The notes: generated by a model from the letters alone, not told the origin. Counted from the first letter of the stretch, positions 1 through 11,167 are shown. The stretch is 64,000 nucleotides of DNA from Chaunax sp. Z400 (GCA_037577475.1 CM075184.1:7479594-7543593); one strand, 5' to 3'. Made by a program: numbers and translations.

Positions 1-2188
1 TACCTGTATCATACCCAGTGAACGGGGAGAAACTCAGCTAAAAGCCATTGATAACTATTTTTAACAAAACGAAACACAATTCCAATAAACAGCAACTAAT
101 TGTGCACATGGTAGGACCACACTAAGAGTGCATGTATGTAACTTCATCCAAACAATACAAACACATCATATGAAAGCTGAGACGCTACGATAGAAGTCTT
201 ATCACTTTACGACCAAAACACACCGAACCAGCAGGCAAAGGATAGCAAAACTAAACATAACACGACCAGAAATGATGTCTTATCTTTGCTGTTATATTTA
301 TTTATTGCATAACACAGACCGACTTCTCCGGTGTCAGTAGCTGCACTGTTTGATCAAGCCATGCTGTATATTGTCGTGAATCCTTGGCCTGCTTTGCCGT
401 AAAGCTGTGCGTGAACGTCGTGAACTCGCTCACGTTCACTCTCACGAGAGACTCAAGTTCACGTTCATGAGTTGAAAAGTGATGCGTTCAATTCACCGTC
501 CACCAAAAATATGAACGTCCTTCATGCACAACACTGACAGCAGCTAAAATCAAGAGACGCCGAGGAACTTTAGAACACTTTTAATTTCCCATTTTCCTTT
601 CAGAGAAGAACCAAAATAGATAAATGTAAACATTATTGGATCGATGTGTTGTCTTTCGAAGTATATTGTGTAGGTTTGTGGTATATTTATTTTAATGGAA
701 CTGAGGAAAATCTCCAGTTTCTTTAAAATGTTTGGCAAAGATGAAGAATAAATGCCAGCTACTGTATTATATTTTATTTTTTAACTCTACTACCAAACAT
801 GACAAAAGCATTTGATGTCAAATTTGGAAGCTTGAACTTTAATAACTTGAACAACTAAAACAAACTTCTGACGTATTTCAGCAGAGCTAATTTCAAATCA
901 AAATGTTTCCTACATACATAAGCACACACTGAGTGTCAGGATCCCCCAGCCTGTATCCCCTTTGTCTCCCTAAGGACTCTTTTTTTTTTGGTTCAGCAGC
1001 TTAAAAGTATTAGTTCAGGGTTCTTTACCCTGTTGGTAGTCCGTCCCACCACACAGCAGCTTGTGGGACGTTTTCTGATAGACACAAGTGACGAGGAGGA
1101 ACCTTCACGCAATACAAAATCAAGGGACAGAGATGAATTGTTTTGCCTCCTGTAAAGATGGGGTTTAATTATTCACATAACGCCACAGTACGCCGAAGTC
1201 TCTGCGGTTACACCCACTGGGCGTCAGAAAGCTCCCTGATCATGGTATCCACTGTTGCTTGGAGCATATACTGTAGCAGAGTTTAATGCATCATCACTTT
1301 GCAGGCTGGTCTATCCCTGAGGACTGAATCCAGAATCTCAAAACGTGGCTGTGTTTTGAAAATGTCAAAGTTTGGGCACTGCAGGCTAACATAACCCTGC
1401 CCCCAGCCACTGGCATAACTGGTTCTTCTGTTTAGACCAGCAAGGGTTTGGTTCACTCTAGCATCAGTTGTACCTGGCAGAGAGCCGTTCTTTGGTTAGG
1501 GAAACGCCAAGTATTGGTTCCAGGTTTAGACACTGCCTGGAACTGCCTCATGGGAAAAGGTGTTTCATCGTTACATAGCTCAAATGCTATGAAAACACAA
1601 AAACCACATCTAAAATTAGAAAGGGAGGATGTGCAACTGACTTTACAAATAGATTAAAAAAGAAGTCGGTGGCATCTTTTTACAGACAACTGAAAGCTAA
1701 AGAAAAGTGAAGCAAATCGCAGCAATTTGTCAAAATAATCCAGGAACTGAAACATGGATCCATGGTTGGTCACCTGTGATCAACAAATCCTCAAAGACCT
1801 TATCACGTTTGTTATGAAGCTCATTGTTTGGTCAATACAACATTCTCAGATTCATAAAGTTGTCTTAATGGTGTGGGATTTGGCAATGAGACACACGGTG
1901 TGTCATCCTGAGTCCAAATGCCCTTAATTTATCATTATAATAGTGTCCCCTACTAAAGGTAGCCATGTTGTAGGATGCTTTCCCACTCAGTCCAACTGAG
2001 GCGGTATGTTCCAGTGTTAAAATGCTGTCAGCACGTATGCTCTTTACTAAAACTCTGATACATCATAAACATGCATTTATCTCCAACTAATAAAGGCTGA
2101 TTTTATATGTAGGTTTGAACTCAGTTGGTGAAACGTTAACTAGTGCCCACATTCACTGTGCATGTTTGTGTGTGATGCTGTTTTGCAG
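1..2188 (+). other. LRRK1 intron sequence, no exon recognised
   Basis: This stretch lies upstream of the first recognisable LRRK1 exon and ends in its acceptor (TTTTGCAG at 2181-2188). I see no second exon that is convincing in both frame and splice phase. It holds a TGAACG-rich repeat near 400-520 and otherwise AT-rich unique-looking sequence. Calling it intron is an inference from the downstream exon. Confidence 0.6.
400..525. repeat. TGAACG-rich dispersed repeat fragment
   Basis: The words GAACGT, ACGTTCA and their complements recur many times within about 120 bases in both orientations, unlike the flanking DNA. Similar TGAACG-rich fragments are common in fish genomes. No ends or target duplication can be defined, so the class is left open. 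Confidence 0.35.
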
Positions 2189-2290
2189 ACACGGAGGAGA
2201 TGTGATGGTCATTGAACTGCAGTCACATGGTGACCAGTTGATGGGGCGGGTCATTGCTGTCCTCAGTCCACCTGGATGTTCATCTTTGGG
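2189..2290 (+). CDS. lrrk1: LRRK1, penultimate coding exon
   Basis: A 102-base exon bounded by a good acceptor (TTTTGCAG) and donor (G|GTAAAT at 2291). Only one frame is open: one base completes a split codon, then 33 codons read HGGDVMVIEL...RVIAVLSPPGCSSL, then two bases are left, so both ends are phase 2. The next exon at 11168 starts with exactly the one base this phase needs. LRRK1 is a large Roco-family kinase (leucine-rich repeats, ROC GTPase, COR, kinase, C-terminal WD40-like domain). The residues resemble the end of its C-terminal beta-propeller region, just before the tail. It was found by frame, splice sites and resemblance to the LRRK1 C-terminus, not by a search. It sits convergent to CHSY1, as expected for LRRK1. 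Confidence 0.75.
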
Positions 2291-2928
2291 GTAAATTCAT
2301 TTCCTGTTATAAGCTCTGTTAATGTGAGATTTAAAACTTGCTTGTATTTACACTTATTTATTTTTTCACATCCCCTTTGATTTGTTGTGTTAAATCTTAA
2401 ATAGGCTTTACCCTAAAGAAAGTTAAAATTATTAGTCATTATCTCCTCACCTCCATGTTGACGGAAAGTCGAGTGAAGTTTCTAAGTCTACAAAACATTT
2501 CTGAAGCTTCATAGCAAGACAGCATTGTAATATTGTCCTCAACAATCAGGGGACATGTCTTAAAATATTTTTAAAAAACAGCTGAAAACATACATAAAAT
2601 GACTCCACACTGCTCAGACGGTGTAATCCAAGTCTCCAGATGCCCAGAGATACTAAATTGATTTGACAAGACATTACATTACATTACTGACACCACCAGA
2701 TGAAGTGATCATCTTTGTAGAATTACACAAAAACTATTTGACAGATTTTCAAGAAGATTTAGGAGTGTTCGACATAGGAAGGAAGACTACTCCATAACAT
2801 TTTGGAGTAGATCTGTGTAAAAGGATGAATCCATGATTTGTTTTCACTTTCTTTAACATTGTGAGAACCCTGAGGGCAGCCATTTAACATAGTGGCTTAG
2901 TGTTTTTTGGTTTGGTCAGGTATGCAGG
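2291..2928 (+). other. Last LRRK1 intron, 5' part
   Basis: The intron opens with donor GTAAAT. The stretch up to the Gypsy LTR border at 2929 is AT-rich. I see no exon, no coding remnant and no clear repeat in it. Confidence 0.6.
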
Positions 2929-3040
2929 TGTTACGGGTACAAGGCGTGGTTCCCGTGTGGCAGATTATACTGTAAATTGTTGAAAAGTGCAGACAGTGAA
3001 CACAAGATGACGTTCCGTTTCAGCATTAATGTGCTTTATT
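2929..3040 (-). repeat. Left (3') LTR segment of the Gypsy element
   Basis: About 112 bases here match 7717-7828 with few mismatches (for example TACAAGGCG versus TCCCAGGCA, and CAGACAGTG versus CAGAGAGTG). Beyond CTTTATTA the two copies part. A weaker match near 3540-3596 (ATTAACAA...ATTTAAAGGCAAA) pairs with 7928-7968, so the left LTR may contain a foreign insertion or the right one a deletion. Confidence 0.8.
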
Positions 3041-3660
3041 AACATGTATCCTCAAACCATCGTATTCCATGTATTACTAAGTCTTGAGATACACCCAGCT
3101 TTGTTTCTCTTATAGAAAGTTTCCAACTCATGAAACATTAAATGTCTACTCTCAGTAGAGTCCAGTGAATATTGATATAAATCAGATTATCACTCTAAAT
3201 ACATAACACATTGTTCACATCTTGTTACCATCTCACACATTATAATATCTGCAGTTTCCGCTTTAACTCATTTGCTTACATTTCTCTGTATCAACTGTAA
3301 AGACAAGGCTCAATTATAAAATTGTATGGACATCCACTCGGATGATATACTGGAAGATGAATACATGAATGCATGTTCTGAACTCAATGGAAGTATAGCA
3401 ACTACTAACCAAGACTGCTAGCTTGTAAACTTTTAACTTGACATCACAAGCACTAGCTTAGTGCAATCTACAGCTATTAAACACACTTCAGGACAGACTT
3501 AATTTTAACTCATTGTCCTCATCGGCTTCATGCAAACAGATATCTCAATTAACAATAAAAACAGTACAAATATTCAACATAGTAGTAATTTAAAGGCAAA
3601 TTGGCTGATGCTAGCGACAGTCCAGTAAATACACGGCCCATGAGATAGGTAATTTACCAT
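3041..3660. other. Unassigned sequence replacing the integrase core and inner 3' LTR
   Basis: A complete element would carry the integrase catalytic core and the rest of the 3' LTR here. Instead there is about 500 bases of AT-rich DNA with no open frame and no visible similarity to the right LTR, then a short LTR-like match near 3540-3596. It may be an insertion with associated deletion; I cannot name it. Confidence 0.4.
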
Positions 3661-3682
3661 TTAACTTCCCTCTTAGCATATT

Positions 3683-4892
3683 TCAACCAGTTTTGATTAA
3701 CAAATCAAATCTGGCGAGGTGCAGGACTCTTTCTGTACCTACATGGCCCATGTTATCATGCAGGTGTCTAAGAGCAATAGATTGGTATTTTGTTGGGAGG
3801 ACTAATTGTTTCCTCTCTGGTGTCTGTCGATAAAGAACTCCATCTTCCAAGTTTAACTGACTCCATGCTTGGAGGATTTTCCTGGTGGGCCCGCCCACTG
3901 ACTTTCGAATCTCCTCATTGGGTGTCCTGCCAGACTCCTTGAGTCTGATGACCTCTCCTATGGCAGGGTCCACATGTTGAGCTTTAATAAGTTCATCATA
4001 GCTGATTTCAGGGAGGGATGTAACAGGCTGTAGATTTACATCCAGACTGGATATGTAGAGAGCTGCAATCCAAGCAACATCCTTTCTCTGGGCTGCTCGG
4101 CTCCCCTCCCAGGTTGCATTGATGGCTTGCAGAGACAGCTCCTCTGTGCAAGTGTGGATATAGGCATTAATATCCAGTGGGATACGGGACAAGGTATCTG
4201 CATCAATATTGGCTTTCCCAGGCCGATATTTGATATTGAAGTGGAAGTCGGCCATTTCCCCCACCCAGCGGTGGCCAACTGCATTCAGTTTTGCTGTGCT
4301 CATTATGTATGTCAGAGGGTTATTGTCGGTGTAGATAGTAAAGTGAGGGGCATAGAATAGATAGTCTCTGAATTTCTCACGCACTGCCCATTTTAGTGCG
4401 AGGAATTCAAGTTTCCCACTGTGCAAGTTGTAATTCCGCTCGGCTGGTGTTAGGGTTCGGGATCCAAATCCTATGACCCTCAGCTTCCCTTCATGCTGTT
4501 GGTATAAAACGGCCCCCAGGCCTTGTTCAGAGGTGTCTGTGTGTAGGACAAAATGTAGCTCGAAGTTTAGGTAGGCTAGCACCGGAGGGCTGATCAGCAT
4601 ACTAATCAAGTCTTTCAAGTGTATGTTGATGTTCATCAGCCCACTCTACAGGTGCCTTGGATGACAACTGTGGCCCCTTGGTTTTACTTTTGCCAGATCG
4701 GCTCTGTTGTGTTGAGTTTTTGAGCTGAAGCAACTCGTATAGCGGCTGAGCTATTCTCGAAAAATCCTGCATATAGGACCGGTAGTAGCTGAGGAAACCG
4801 AGGACCCTCCTGACCCACTGTCTGTGGCCTCTTTGTTTTGAGAGCCAGCACAGCCTCCAAGTCGTTTGGGTCGACTTTGATTCCTTCAGCAA
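3683..4892 (-). pseudogene. Gypsy pol 3' part: RT connection, RNase H, integrase zinc domain
   Basis: Two overlapping frames (4892-4602 and 4636-3683) continue pol. The first has the end of RT (GFLSYYRSYMQDFSRI). The second has an RNase H domain: HTDTSEQGLGAVL near the start with the first acidic residue, LEFLALKWAV, YTDNNPLTYI and YRPGKANIDADTLSR. About 150 residues later comes the integrase zinc-binding start LRHLHDNMGHVGTERVL (the two His of HHCC). The frame then ends without the CxxC pair or the catalytic core. RNase H would degrade the RNA strand during reverse transcription; here it is a fossil. Confidence 0.85.
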
Positions 4893-5957
4893 ATATCAAG
4901 CGTCCCACATAGCGGACCTCCCGCCGGAACATATCACATTTTTCAGGGCAGAGCTTCACTCCATGCTGTTGCAGGGCTTTGAGCACTTGATGGAGCACCT
5001 CTACATGCTCACTGAAAGACTTAGAGTAGCACAAGACGTCATCCAGATAAGGAGTGCAACACTCATCCCTCAGGGAGCTCAACATTTCCTCCATACTCTG
5101 CTGAAAAGCTGCTGGAGCATTGGACAGTCCAAATGGGATCCTTAACCCTTCATACAATCCCCAGGGTGTGACAAAGGCAGTAAGATGTTGGGAACCTTCT
5201 GACATGAAGTCCTGATGGTATGCCTTGCCCTGGTCAAGGACGCTGAACCATGAGTATCCTCCCAGGAGATCAGTCAAGTCCTGTATTCTGGGCAGCGGGT
5301 GTCGGTCTGGGACTTTTTCTGGTTCAAAAGACGATAATCTATGCAGAGACACAGTGTGCCATCTTTTTCCCGCACGCACACCACCGGGGCAGAATAGGAG
5401 GACTTTGATTTCACTATCCATCCTTTCAAGAGGAGGTCCTGGATGTATTTTTCTTACCTCCTTTAGGAGTGGCTTTGGGATGGAACTGTAAGCCCTCTGT
5501 ACAGGAATATCGTCCTTTAGATTTATCACCATCTGAAGGCTGGGGATACAACCCATGTCCTCTGAATCTCATGCGAAGGCATGAGACTCCTCATGTAACA
5601 TATTTGTAACATATTTATGATCACTTTTTGATCCTCCGTTAGGTGGTCAAGGTTAATGGGTGGATGCCACAGTGAGTGGGATTGTCTTGTAGATTGAGTT
5701 GTGATTTCATTGAGCTGAACATCACCTGCTTTGGTGTGAGCATCAGTATCGACCTCTCTTTCAATGTGCTGCAGTGTTCCCAAAGCTGTCTTTCGTGCCA
5801 GAGTTATGTTATGTTTTGTGTTATTTCCAATTGGTATGGTGACATATGTTTTTACAGGGTTCTGGACTTCAAATAACCCAGGACCTATGTCAAGGTGCTC
5901 TATCTGGGGACTGCCTTCGTCGGCCTCAAACAAAACCACCATATTTGAGATATCCAT
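4870..5957 (-). pseudogene. Gypsy reverse transcriptase, frameshifted
   Basis: The linker between protease and RT lies in the frame 5957-5526 (ITLARKTALGTLQHIE), and RT follows in the frame from 5556. Visible RT blocks are VPDRHPLPRIQDL, FSVLDQGKAYHQ (motif A, with the first catalytic Asp), RIPFGLSNAPAAFQQ (motif B) and YLDDVLCYSKSFSEH (motif C, the YxDD catalytic pair). The region before motif A is scrambled by a local frameshift, and another frameshift near 4870 moves the end of RT into the next frame. Family assignment to Ty3/Gypsy is firm; the subfamily is not determined. Confidence 0.88.
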
Positions 5958-5977
5958 AGTAGGTGGGACCTTGCACT

Positions 5978-6601
5978 TTAACCAGAGAACTTGGCCAGCT
6001 TGGATGGTGGTGTCTTTTCTGGGCCTGTTCGCAGTCTTCCCTGTTGTATGATTGGTCTGGTGGTGTGGAGACAGATTACAATGGCTTCTGCTTTATCACT
6101 AGAGACAGAAATAGCATTGCTTAGCAAACTGATGAGGGTGGGAATTAACTGTTCTGGTTGCTCATCAATCAGCTGTTCTAGAACATTAAAGCCAATCAGT
6201 GGTCTTTCTAGGGACAAGCTGCTGACTAGGAATGGGACATTGATAGAGTGTCTTGGATCTGCATTTCCTGGTAAATTTACCATTATTGGTACCCACCCAG
6301 CAAAGGGGATCAAGTGTCCATTAGCAGCACACACCTGCAACTCTTCAATTTCTTCAACAATTTCAGAAACTGGACGGATGTGGAGGTCTGGAAAATATCC
6401 ATCTTTCCAGGCTCTGCTTAACAGGCTAACTTGTGCACCAGTGTCTAGCAGACCAGTCACAGCACAACCATTTAAATTACACTGCATCAAAGCTTTTTTT
6501 CCAACTAGCTTTGCTAAAGCGCTCTTCTTTGAAAGGGGAAACCCAGAGGGTTGTTGGATGGGAGCAGGCTTAGATTTGCAGGCTGTCTGTGTGTCAGTCA
6601 T
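5978..6601 (-). pseudogene. Gypsy aspartic protease
   Basis: A 207-codon frame holds LLDTGAQVSLL at residues 51-61, the retropepsin active-site D-T-G-A motif. It is followed by VCAANGHLIPFAGWV and PLIGFNVLEQL, the usual second half of retrotransposon proteases (the ILGxDxL-like block reads LIGFNVL here). The enzyme would cut Gag-Pol in the particle. It is followed on the same strand by RT after a frame change and preceded by the zinc-knuckle remnant. The plus-strand frame over the same bases is a shadow. Confidence 0.82.
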
Positions 6602-6696
6602 TTCATTAGTAGTTGTTGGAATAGAGTCTGTTATATTGTTGAGTTTAGCTTGGGCACTGCCGGTGGTCTTGTTTTGGGACTAATTTCTTAACCCGG

Positions 6697-6906
6697 TCAC
6701 TGGGCGCCCCCTTGCAGCGACCGGTTCCAGTTTCCCTGAGTTTTTTGTCGTTTTAAGCAGCCCACCGCCCTGTGTCCCTCATCACCACAAGAGAAAAAAT
6801 GGTTACAGTTTATGGATATTCTGCTCGATGCATTTTTGACATCCCTGGGGTCTTTCTCTCTTAGCTCTTGATTTGAACTGGGCAGGCTGGTGGCTATGAG
6901 TGGCAT
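6697..6906 (-). pseudogene. Gag nucleocapsid zinc-knuckle remnant
   Basis: The frame contains CGDEGHRAVGC, the last three ligands of a CCHC knuckle. The residue where the first Cys should be is Phe (HFFSCGDEGH), so the knuckle is either decayed or the frame is shifted. Position between the gag-like ORF and the protease fits a nucleocapsid. Confidence 0.6.
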
Positions 6907-7113
6907 TGCATGGTTGATTTAGCAGTTTCATTGACTCCATTATTCGCGTGAGCTCATCTACTTTAGCTGCAAGCATTCGCTGTGTTAGCTGTACCCATCA
7001 TAGCGGTATTATCTGAGGCTGTAGCTGGTGTAGTGTGTAGAGGATGGGTAGGAAGTCTGTTAATGTCACTACTAGGCAATAGAGAACTGTCTGAGACACT
7101 AGTGTCTTTTGAT

Positions 7114-7167
7114 GTTTTGATGAAGCTAATATGGGAGCTACATTTCCCATATTAGCTTCATCAAAAC
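7114..7167. repeat. Perfect 23-bp hairpin inside the gag region
   Basis: The arms 7114-7136 and 7145-7167 are exact reverse complements (each starts or ends with GTTTTGATGAAGC or its complement) around an 8-base loop, GCTACATT. It lies between the gag-like ORF and the zinc knuckle. Confidence 0.9.
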
Positions 7168-7182
7168 CTACGCCATTTTGAG

Positions 7183-7545
7183 CTAAGTCTCCTCCCCTAT
7201 GGTCAGCTGTAAGTGTGTTTGTCTGTGTAACATTCCCACTAGTATCCCCCTCTCATGAACTAGCGACAGTTCTTCTCTTTCCTCTACAAAAGAATCAATA
7301 GTGTCTTTTAATGTCAGCAATGTTGCCATACCACTGTCCTCTAGCTCGAGAAGTTCCTTCCTGTTCATGAAGGTACTGATGTGGTCAAAGCAGGCCCCAT
7401 GGTCTTCCTCTCCTAGCTCTGGCTGGTCGTTGCCTGACACTGGATCCAAAGTCTTGGCAATCTGGTAGAGTCCTTTCGCCGACAGGTTGAGCAGGCTCTT
7501 TCTAATGTCCCACACTAGAATCTTCCTCTCGCTGGCCGACATCAT
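7183..7545 (-). pseudogene. Gag-like ORF of the Gypsy element
   Basis: A 120-codon acidic, Leu-rich frame beginning MMSASERKILVWDIRKSLL sits about 150 bases downstream of the primer binding site, where gag starts. It is rich in helix-forming residues and has no recognised motif, as is usual for Gypsy gag. It is much shorter than a normal gag and is followed by the hairpin at 7114-7167. The gag call rests on position, not on sequence similarity. Confidence 0.55.
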
Positions 7546-7692
7546 AACCCTCTCGTCGTCCTCACTCTGGATCTCTTAGCTCAGCAAACTCACAGTAGTT
7601 GGTGCTGGAAGGCAGCCTGTAGTATCAGTCTTTGTCGTTGGTCCCAGATGTCATTTCTGTTCGATCAACGCCATTACCAAGTGGCAGTGTCG

Positions 7693-7710
7693 ATCCCGGA
7701 CGAGCCCCCA
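7693..7710 (-). promoter_or_regulatory. Primer binding site for tRNA-Pro
   Basis: On the plus strand these 18 bases read ATCCCGGACGAGCCCCCA, the 3' end of vertebrate tRNA-Pro; the minus strand is therefore the complementary site TGGGGGCTCGTCCGGGAT. It lies 6 bases inside the LTR end at 7717, where first-strand synthesis would be primed. The same site is known from murine leukaemia-type retroviruses; the pol here is Gypsy-like. Confidence 0.92.
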
Positions 7711-7716
7711 AGAATC

Positions 7717-8043
7717 TGTTACGGGTCCCAGGCATGGTTCCCGTGTGGCAGATTATACTGTAAATTGTTGAAAAGTGCAGAGAGTGAACACAAGATGACT
7801 TTCCGTTTCAGCATTAATGTGCTTTATGAGCCAGAACGCCGTACGAACTACTATAAACACCGGGGAACTGTCGCCACCTATTGGCATTAAAAGGACATAA
7901 CATTACATTAATTTAACACAGAATTAACAAAAACACTACTGCATATTACTTGGTATTTAAAGGCAAAATACAGTGAGGTTCTGTTTATATTTAGATTAAC
8001 TTTTAAACTCACAGAATACTATGTTTTTTGTGAGCATCACACA
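7717..8043 (-). repeat. Right (5') LTR of the Gypsy element
   Basis: It begins (plus strand) TGTTACGGGT and matches the left LTR for about 112 bases. The right border is uncertain; 8043 gives a 327-base LTR ending in CA and followed by CAGG, equal to the 4 bases before the left LTR. Any short frame across it is not a gene. Confidence 0.6.
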
Positions 8044-10272
8044 GGCATACAGTTTTAGATCACTGCTAAGCGCCAAAACAGGACATTTCCCCCTATGTTC
8101 TGGAATCAACGCACCTACCTTTCTCTCCACTCTGGTAAGACCGATCCGTATTTTCTGTTATGTGAAACTATACGAGAGGAAATAAACTAAGGAAAAGGAA
8201 AAGTGGTGACTCATTGGTTGGTTGGGCGCGTCAAACACGAATGCAAATCCTGTACCAAAGGATCAAATTACATCAATTTAAAATGATTGCTCTTACAAAC
8301 AGGAAATGCTGACATTTCTAGAACAGCTGTTTTCCCTTAAACAAAAGTTATGGAGGGATTTTAAATCCTTTTCACTTATTCCGATGTACACCTACCAGGG
8401 TTTTCACTGGGAGATTCTGAAGACTGCGTTTTCCAATCAGGGACTTGGTAAACGTGGTCAGATGACATTACACAGAAAATACACAGGTGCTGGGGTTATT
8501 CACAAGATTAGGGTTGGCATGGCTTGTGATGGGGGTGGAGGGGCGGGCTGGGCTATCTGGCCTCTGTTGGACTTTGAGGGGGGACCCTTTGCACTGGTCT
8601 TGCTGCTTGACCCTTAGCCCAACACTCCAGCAACCAGTAAGACCTGATCTTCAGTGTTAATTGGGCCACCAGTGGCTGCTGAGCCAATGTTTGTGACCAA
8701 CATCCCCGCTCGGTGATTGGTTCTTGGGACTCTATAGGTTCTGGGCTGGCTGGGGGTGTTTGGAATATAAACCACTATAAACCACTATCATTAGTGCATG
8801 TCTTTTTAGTACTGCCTGTCCTTTTGTCCTTGTCTGTCTTGTTTTGTCTATGTGTTTCACACATGGTGGATCAACACCCTCTTTGATGAGAGATAGGTAT
8901 TAGTTCCAAATAAAATGTAATAGTCTAGTTTTTCAAAGAGGGCTGGTGTAGGTCACACGCACAGAAATAACACTTATCTGCTGCAAGATCAAACTGCATA
9001 TAATTTAAAAAGAATGGTTTTGACCAATTCTGGCATAAACCATAAATATTTATGCAGACAGATTTAAAAAAGAAACAGAAAAAAAAACAAAAGAAAAGTT
9101 ATGTATGGATCCAAGTTCTAAGTGTATGTTTTCATGGGGAAAGAATCTAAATACAGGTGGTGCATATGAACAGGTTCTCGGGTCTTCTGGAGACTTGGAT
9201 TATACCATATCAGATGTACGGAGTCATTTACTGTAAGTCACCATCACTTTCTATTCTTTTTTTTTCCAGAAATGTTTTATGGAGAAATAAACTTTCCATC
9301 AGCATCATTTTTGATTGAACTGTTCCTTTCATTTTGTTTCTTAATTGCTCCTAGGAATGTATTATTTTTTACCTTAAGGGGTTAAAATAATATATTTGCA
9401 TTGAGCCCATACTCAGCTGTGCTGGAAACCAATCACCACAGGGAGAGGAAAGCCAACACGCTATATATTAATTTACTGATGCAGCCTCAATAAAGCTTAG
9501 CAAGATCCTTCATCATCTGCTTATGGTGCTTTGCTGAGTCTGTAATTATTTCTGTAAAGAAGCCAACAGCTGGTCCTTTGCAGAAAGAACTTCTATGTGA
9601 GCTTCCACTAAGAGGCCTGGCCCTTTTAGCAACTGGCAATAAAAGGGCCACGCAAAACAGGGTCCTTAATAAGCAGTTATTACATGGTGCACCTGTAGCA
9701 TAGGCCACGTTTTAGGAGGTCATGGCCCATGTCAAGGGAGGGGTCGTCGGGCCTGTGGGGCTTCATTTATGTCACTGGTGTGTAGTTCTTTCACTGCAAG
9801 GATCAGGAGCTGCCTGCACGCTCACAGTTCCACACCATTACAAATGCATTATACCCTGAGTTCTAATTGAATGTGCCAGTTAGTTCATGATGTCTCTTCC
9901 AGCTCCCAGTCACTGTGAGGTACATCCTCACCTGTTGCTGTAATCAGACGGCAGTATATCACAGAACATGAGCTAACATCAGGGGAGGATAATAACACTC
10001 CTCACAGAGATGAAACGACGATGGAAGAAGATAATTCAGGGTTGTTCTGCATGATGCATGGGTGGTGGAACTCAGGATACAGGGTCAACAGAGGCCATCC
10101 TTCCTCCCAAAATACTTTGTGTCATAGCATTCATAAATTGGAGTGCTCTGTCCCAGTCTTTAACATTATGTTGTGATCAAATGTACATTTTTTGTTTTCT
10201 TTTTTTCAGGATTAATGGCTTTGGAGTCGATATTTTAGAGCAGAGACTTGCAGGAATTAAATTCTTTATTAA
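8044..10272 (+). other. LRRK1 intron between Gypsy and hAT elements
   Basis: The DNA is mostly AT-rich with a G-rich patch at 8520-8590. A 73-codon minus frame at 9708-9487 has some Cys and basic residues but no motif I recognise. No exon, tRNA or defined repeat was found. Confidence 0.5.
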
Positions 10273-10936
10273 CAGGGGTGCACATAAGTGGTGTGCAGGT
10301 GTGCATGCTCGGTCAAAATAAATGATGTCCGGCATCTAATAGAACAAGAAGCGCTTCTGCTTACCACCACTGTGTACATTGTGTCAGTGTCTAACAACGG
10401 AGAGTTTGATTAATTAATTTCCGTGAATCAAATGGCACAGGTCATAGTAAAGGGCCTTCAGCAACTCTTCCATGGTTGTGGTTTTTTCAGATGAGTGGAA
10501 GACGAAGTTGGTGTCGGTCTGCACAGACGGAGCTGCCGTCAACGTTGGCGTTCACGACGGGGTCGTTCCCAAATTCTGGTTCATATTCTGTCCACCGCCT
10601 ACACCCTTGAAAACCATGCCAAGTCAGCTGATCGCTTGGTCCCGTTCTGCGCGACATTTACTCGCTCCATTGTAAAGTTACTAAGCTTTTATTTACAGAA
10701 AGGGGGAACAAACAGAACGGAACAGTTAAAGAAGATATGAGGTGAGAATAGCACGATATTCGATGGTCTGCATGGAGGCAAGAAAATATGGAGGCCATTA
10801 CCTGCCATTCAAATTCAAGTGGTTATGAAAGTGGCAAGGGATGACAGTGACCTAATACATGTCTGCTTCGGTGCAAAAGGTGAGCACCAGGCAACATCTT
10901 CTGAGAACCAGACCAAAAATATTATGTGCACCCCTG
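10273..10936. mobile_element. hAT DNA transposon fragment with perfect 8-bp TSD
   Basis: The ends are inverted repeats: CAGGGGTGCACATAAG at 10273 and its complement ending CACCCCTG at 10936. Both sides are flanked by the same 8 bases, TTTATTAA (10265-10272 and 10937-10944), the target-site duplication size of hAT elements. Inside, plus-strand frames carry VSVCTDGAAVNVGVH (10502 onward) and, in the next frame, ENHAKSADRLVPF, resembling hAT transposases of the ZNF862-like group. The element is 664 bases, so most of the transposase is deleted and the rest is frameshifted: a non-autonomous copy. Confidence 0.88.
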
Positions 10937-11167
10937 TTTATTAATACTTACATAAACACAAACTTCTGTGCTAACAGTAGATTCATTATCCTCTGTAGGT
11001 TTCCAGAGAACCGCTTCCCAGAACTGCCCACTGTCTTCTAGGAAGAGCTAATTACAGTTCACAGAGATGTGCCACCAACTTAAGCTCCTTCCCTGCACTG
11101 CATCCCACATAGATCGATCTCCTTCCTGCAGTGCTCACTCCCTCCCTCTTCTCTTTCTTTCTCCCAG

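Larger units (their letters stand above)
2929..8043 (-). mobile_element. Decayed Ty3/Gypsy LTR retrotransposon, antisense in LRRK1 intron
   Basis: Read on the minus strand the order is 5' LTR (right), tRNA-Pro primer site, gag-like ORF, zinc-knuckle remnant, aspartic protease, reverse transcriptase, RNase H and integrase zinc domain, which is the Gypsy order with integrase last. Both borders carry the same LTR start TGTTACGGGT (2929 and 7717). The coding part is split over at least six frames by frameshifts. It stops just after the integrase H2C2 domain; the D,D-35-E core is absent, and the left LTR matches the right one for only about 112 bases before diverging. The copy cannot be active. 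The right border is not resolved: 8043 is a guess from an ACA|CAGG match to the CAGG before the left LTR. Confidence 0.85.

Noticed and set aside
1434..1657. Possible additional LRRK1 exon (frame with VLWLG-like residues after CTGTTTAG)
   Set aside because: The best donor would leave phase 1, which does not fit the phase-2 start of the exon at 2189, and the residues are not clearly LRRK1. Kept as intron.
9487..9708. 73-codon minus frame in the LRRK1 intron
   Set aside because: No motif, no splice or poly(A) context; left as unassigned intron.
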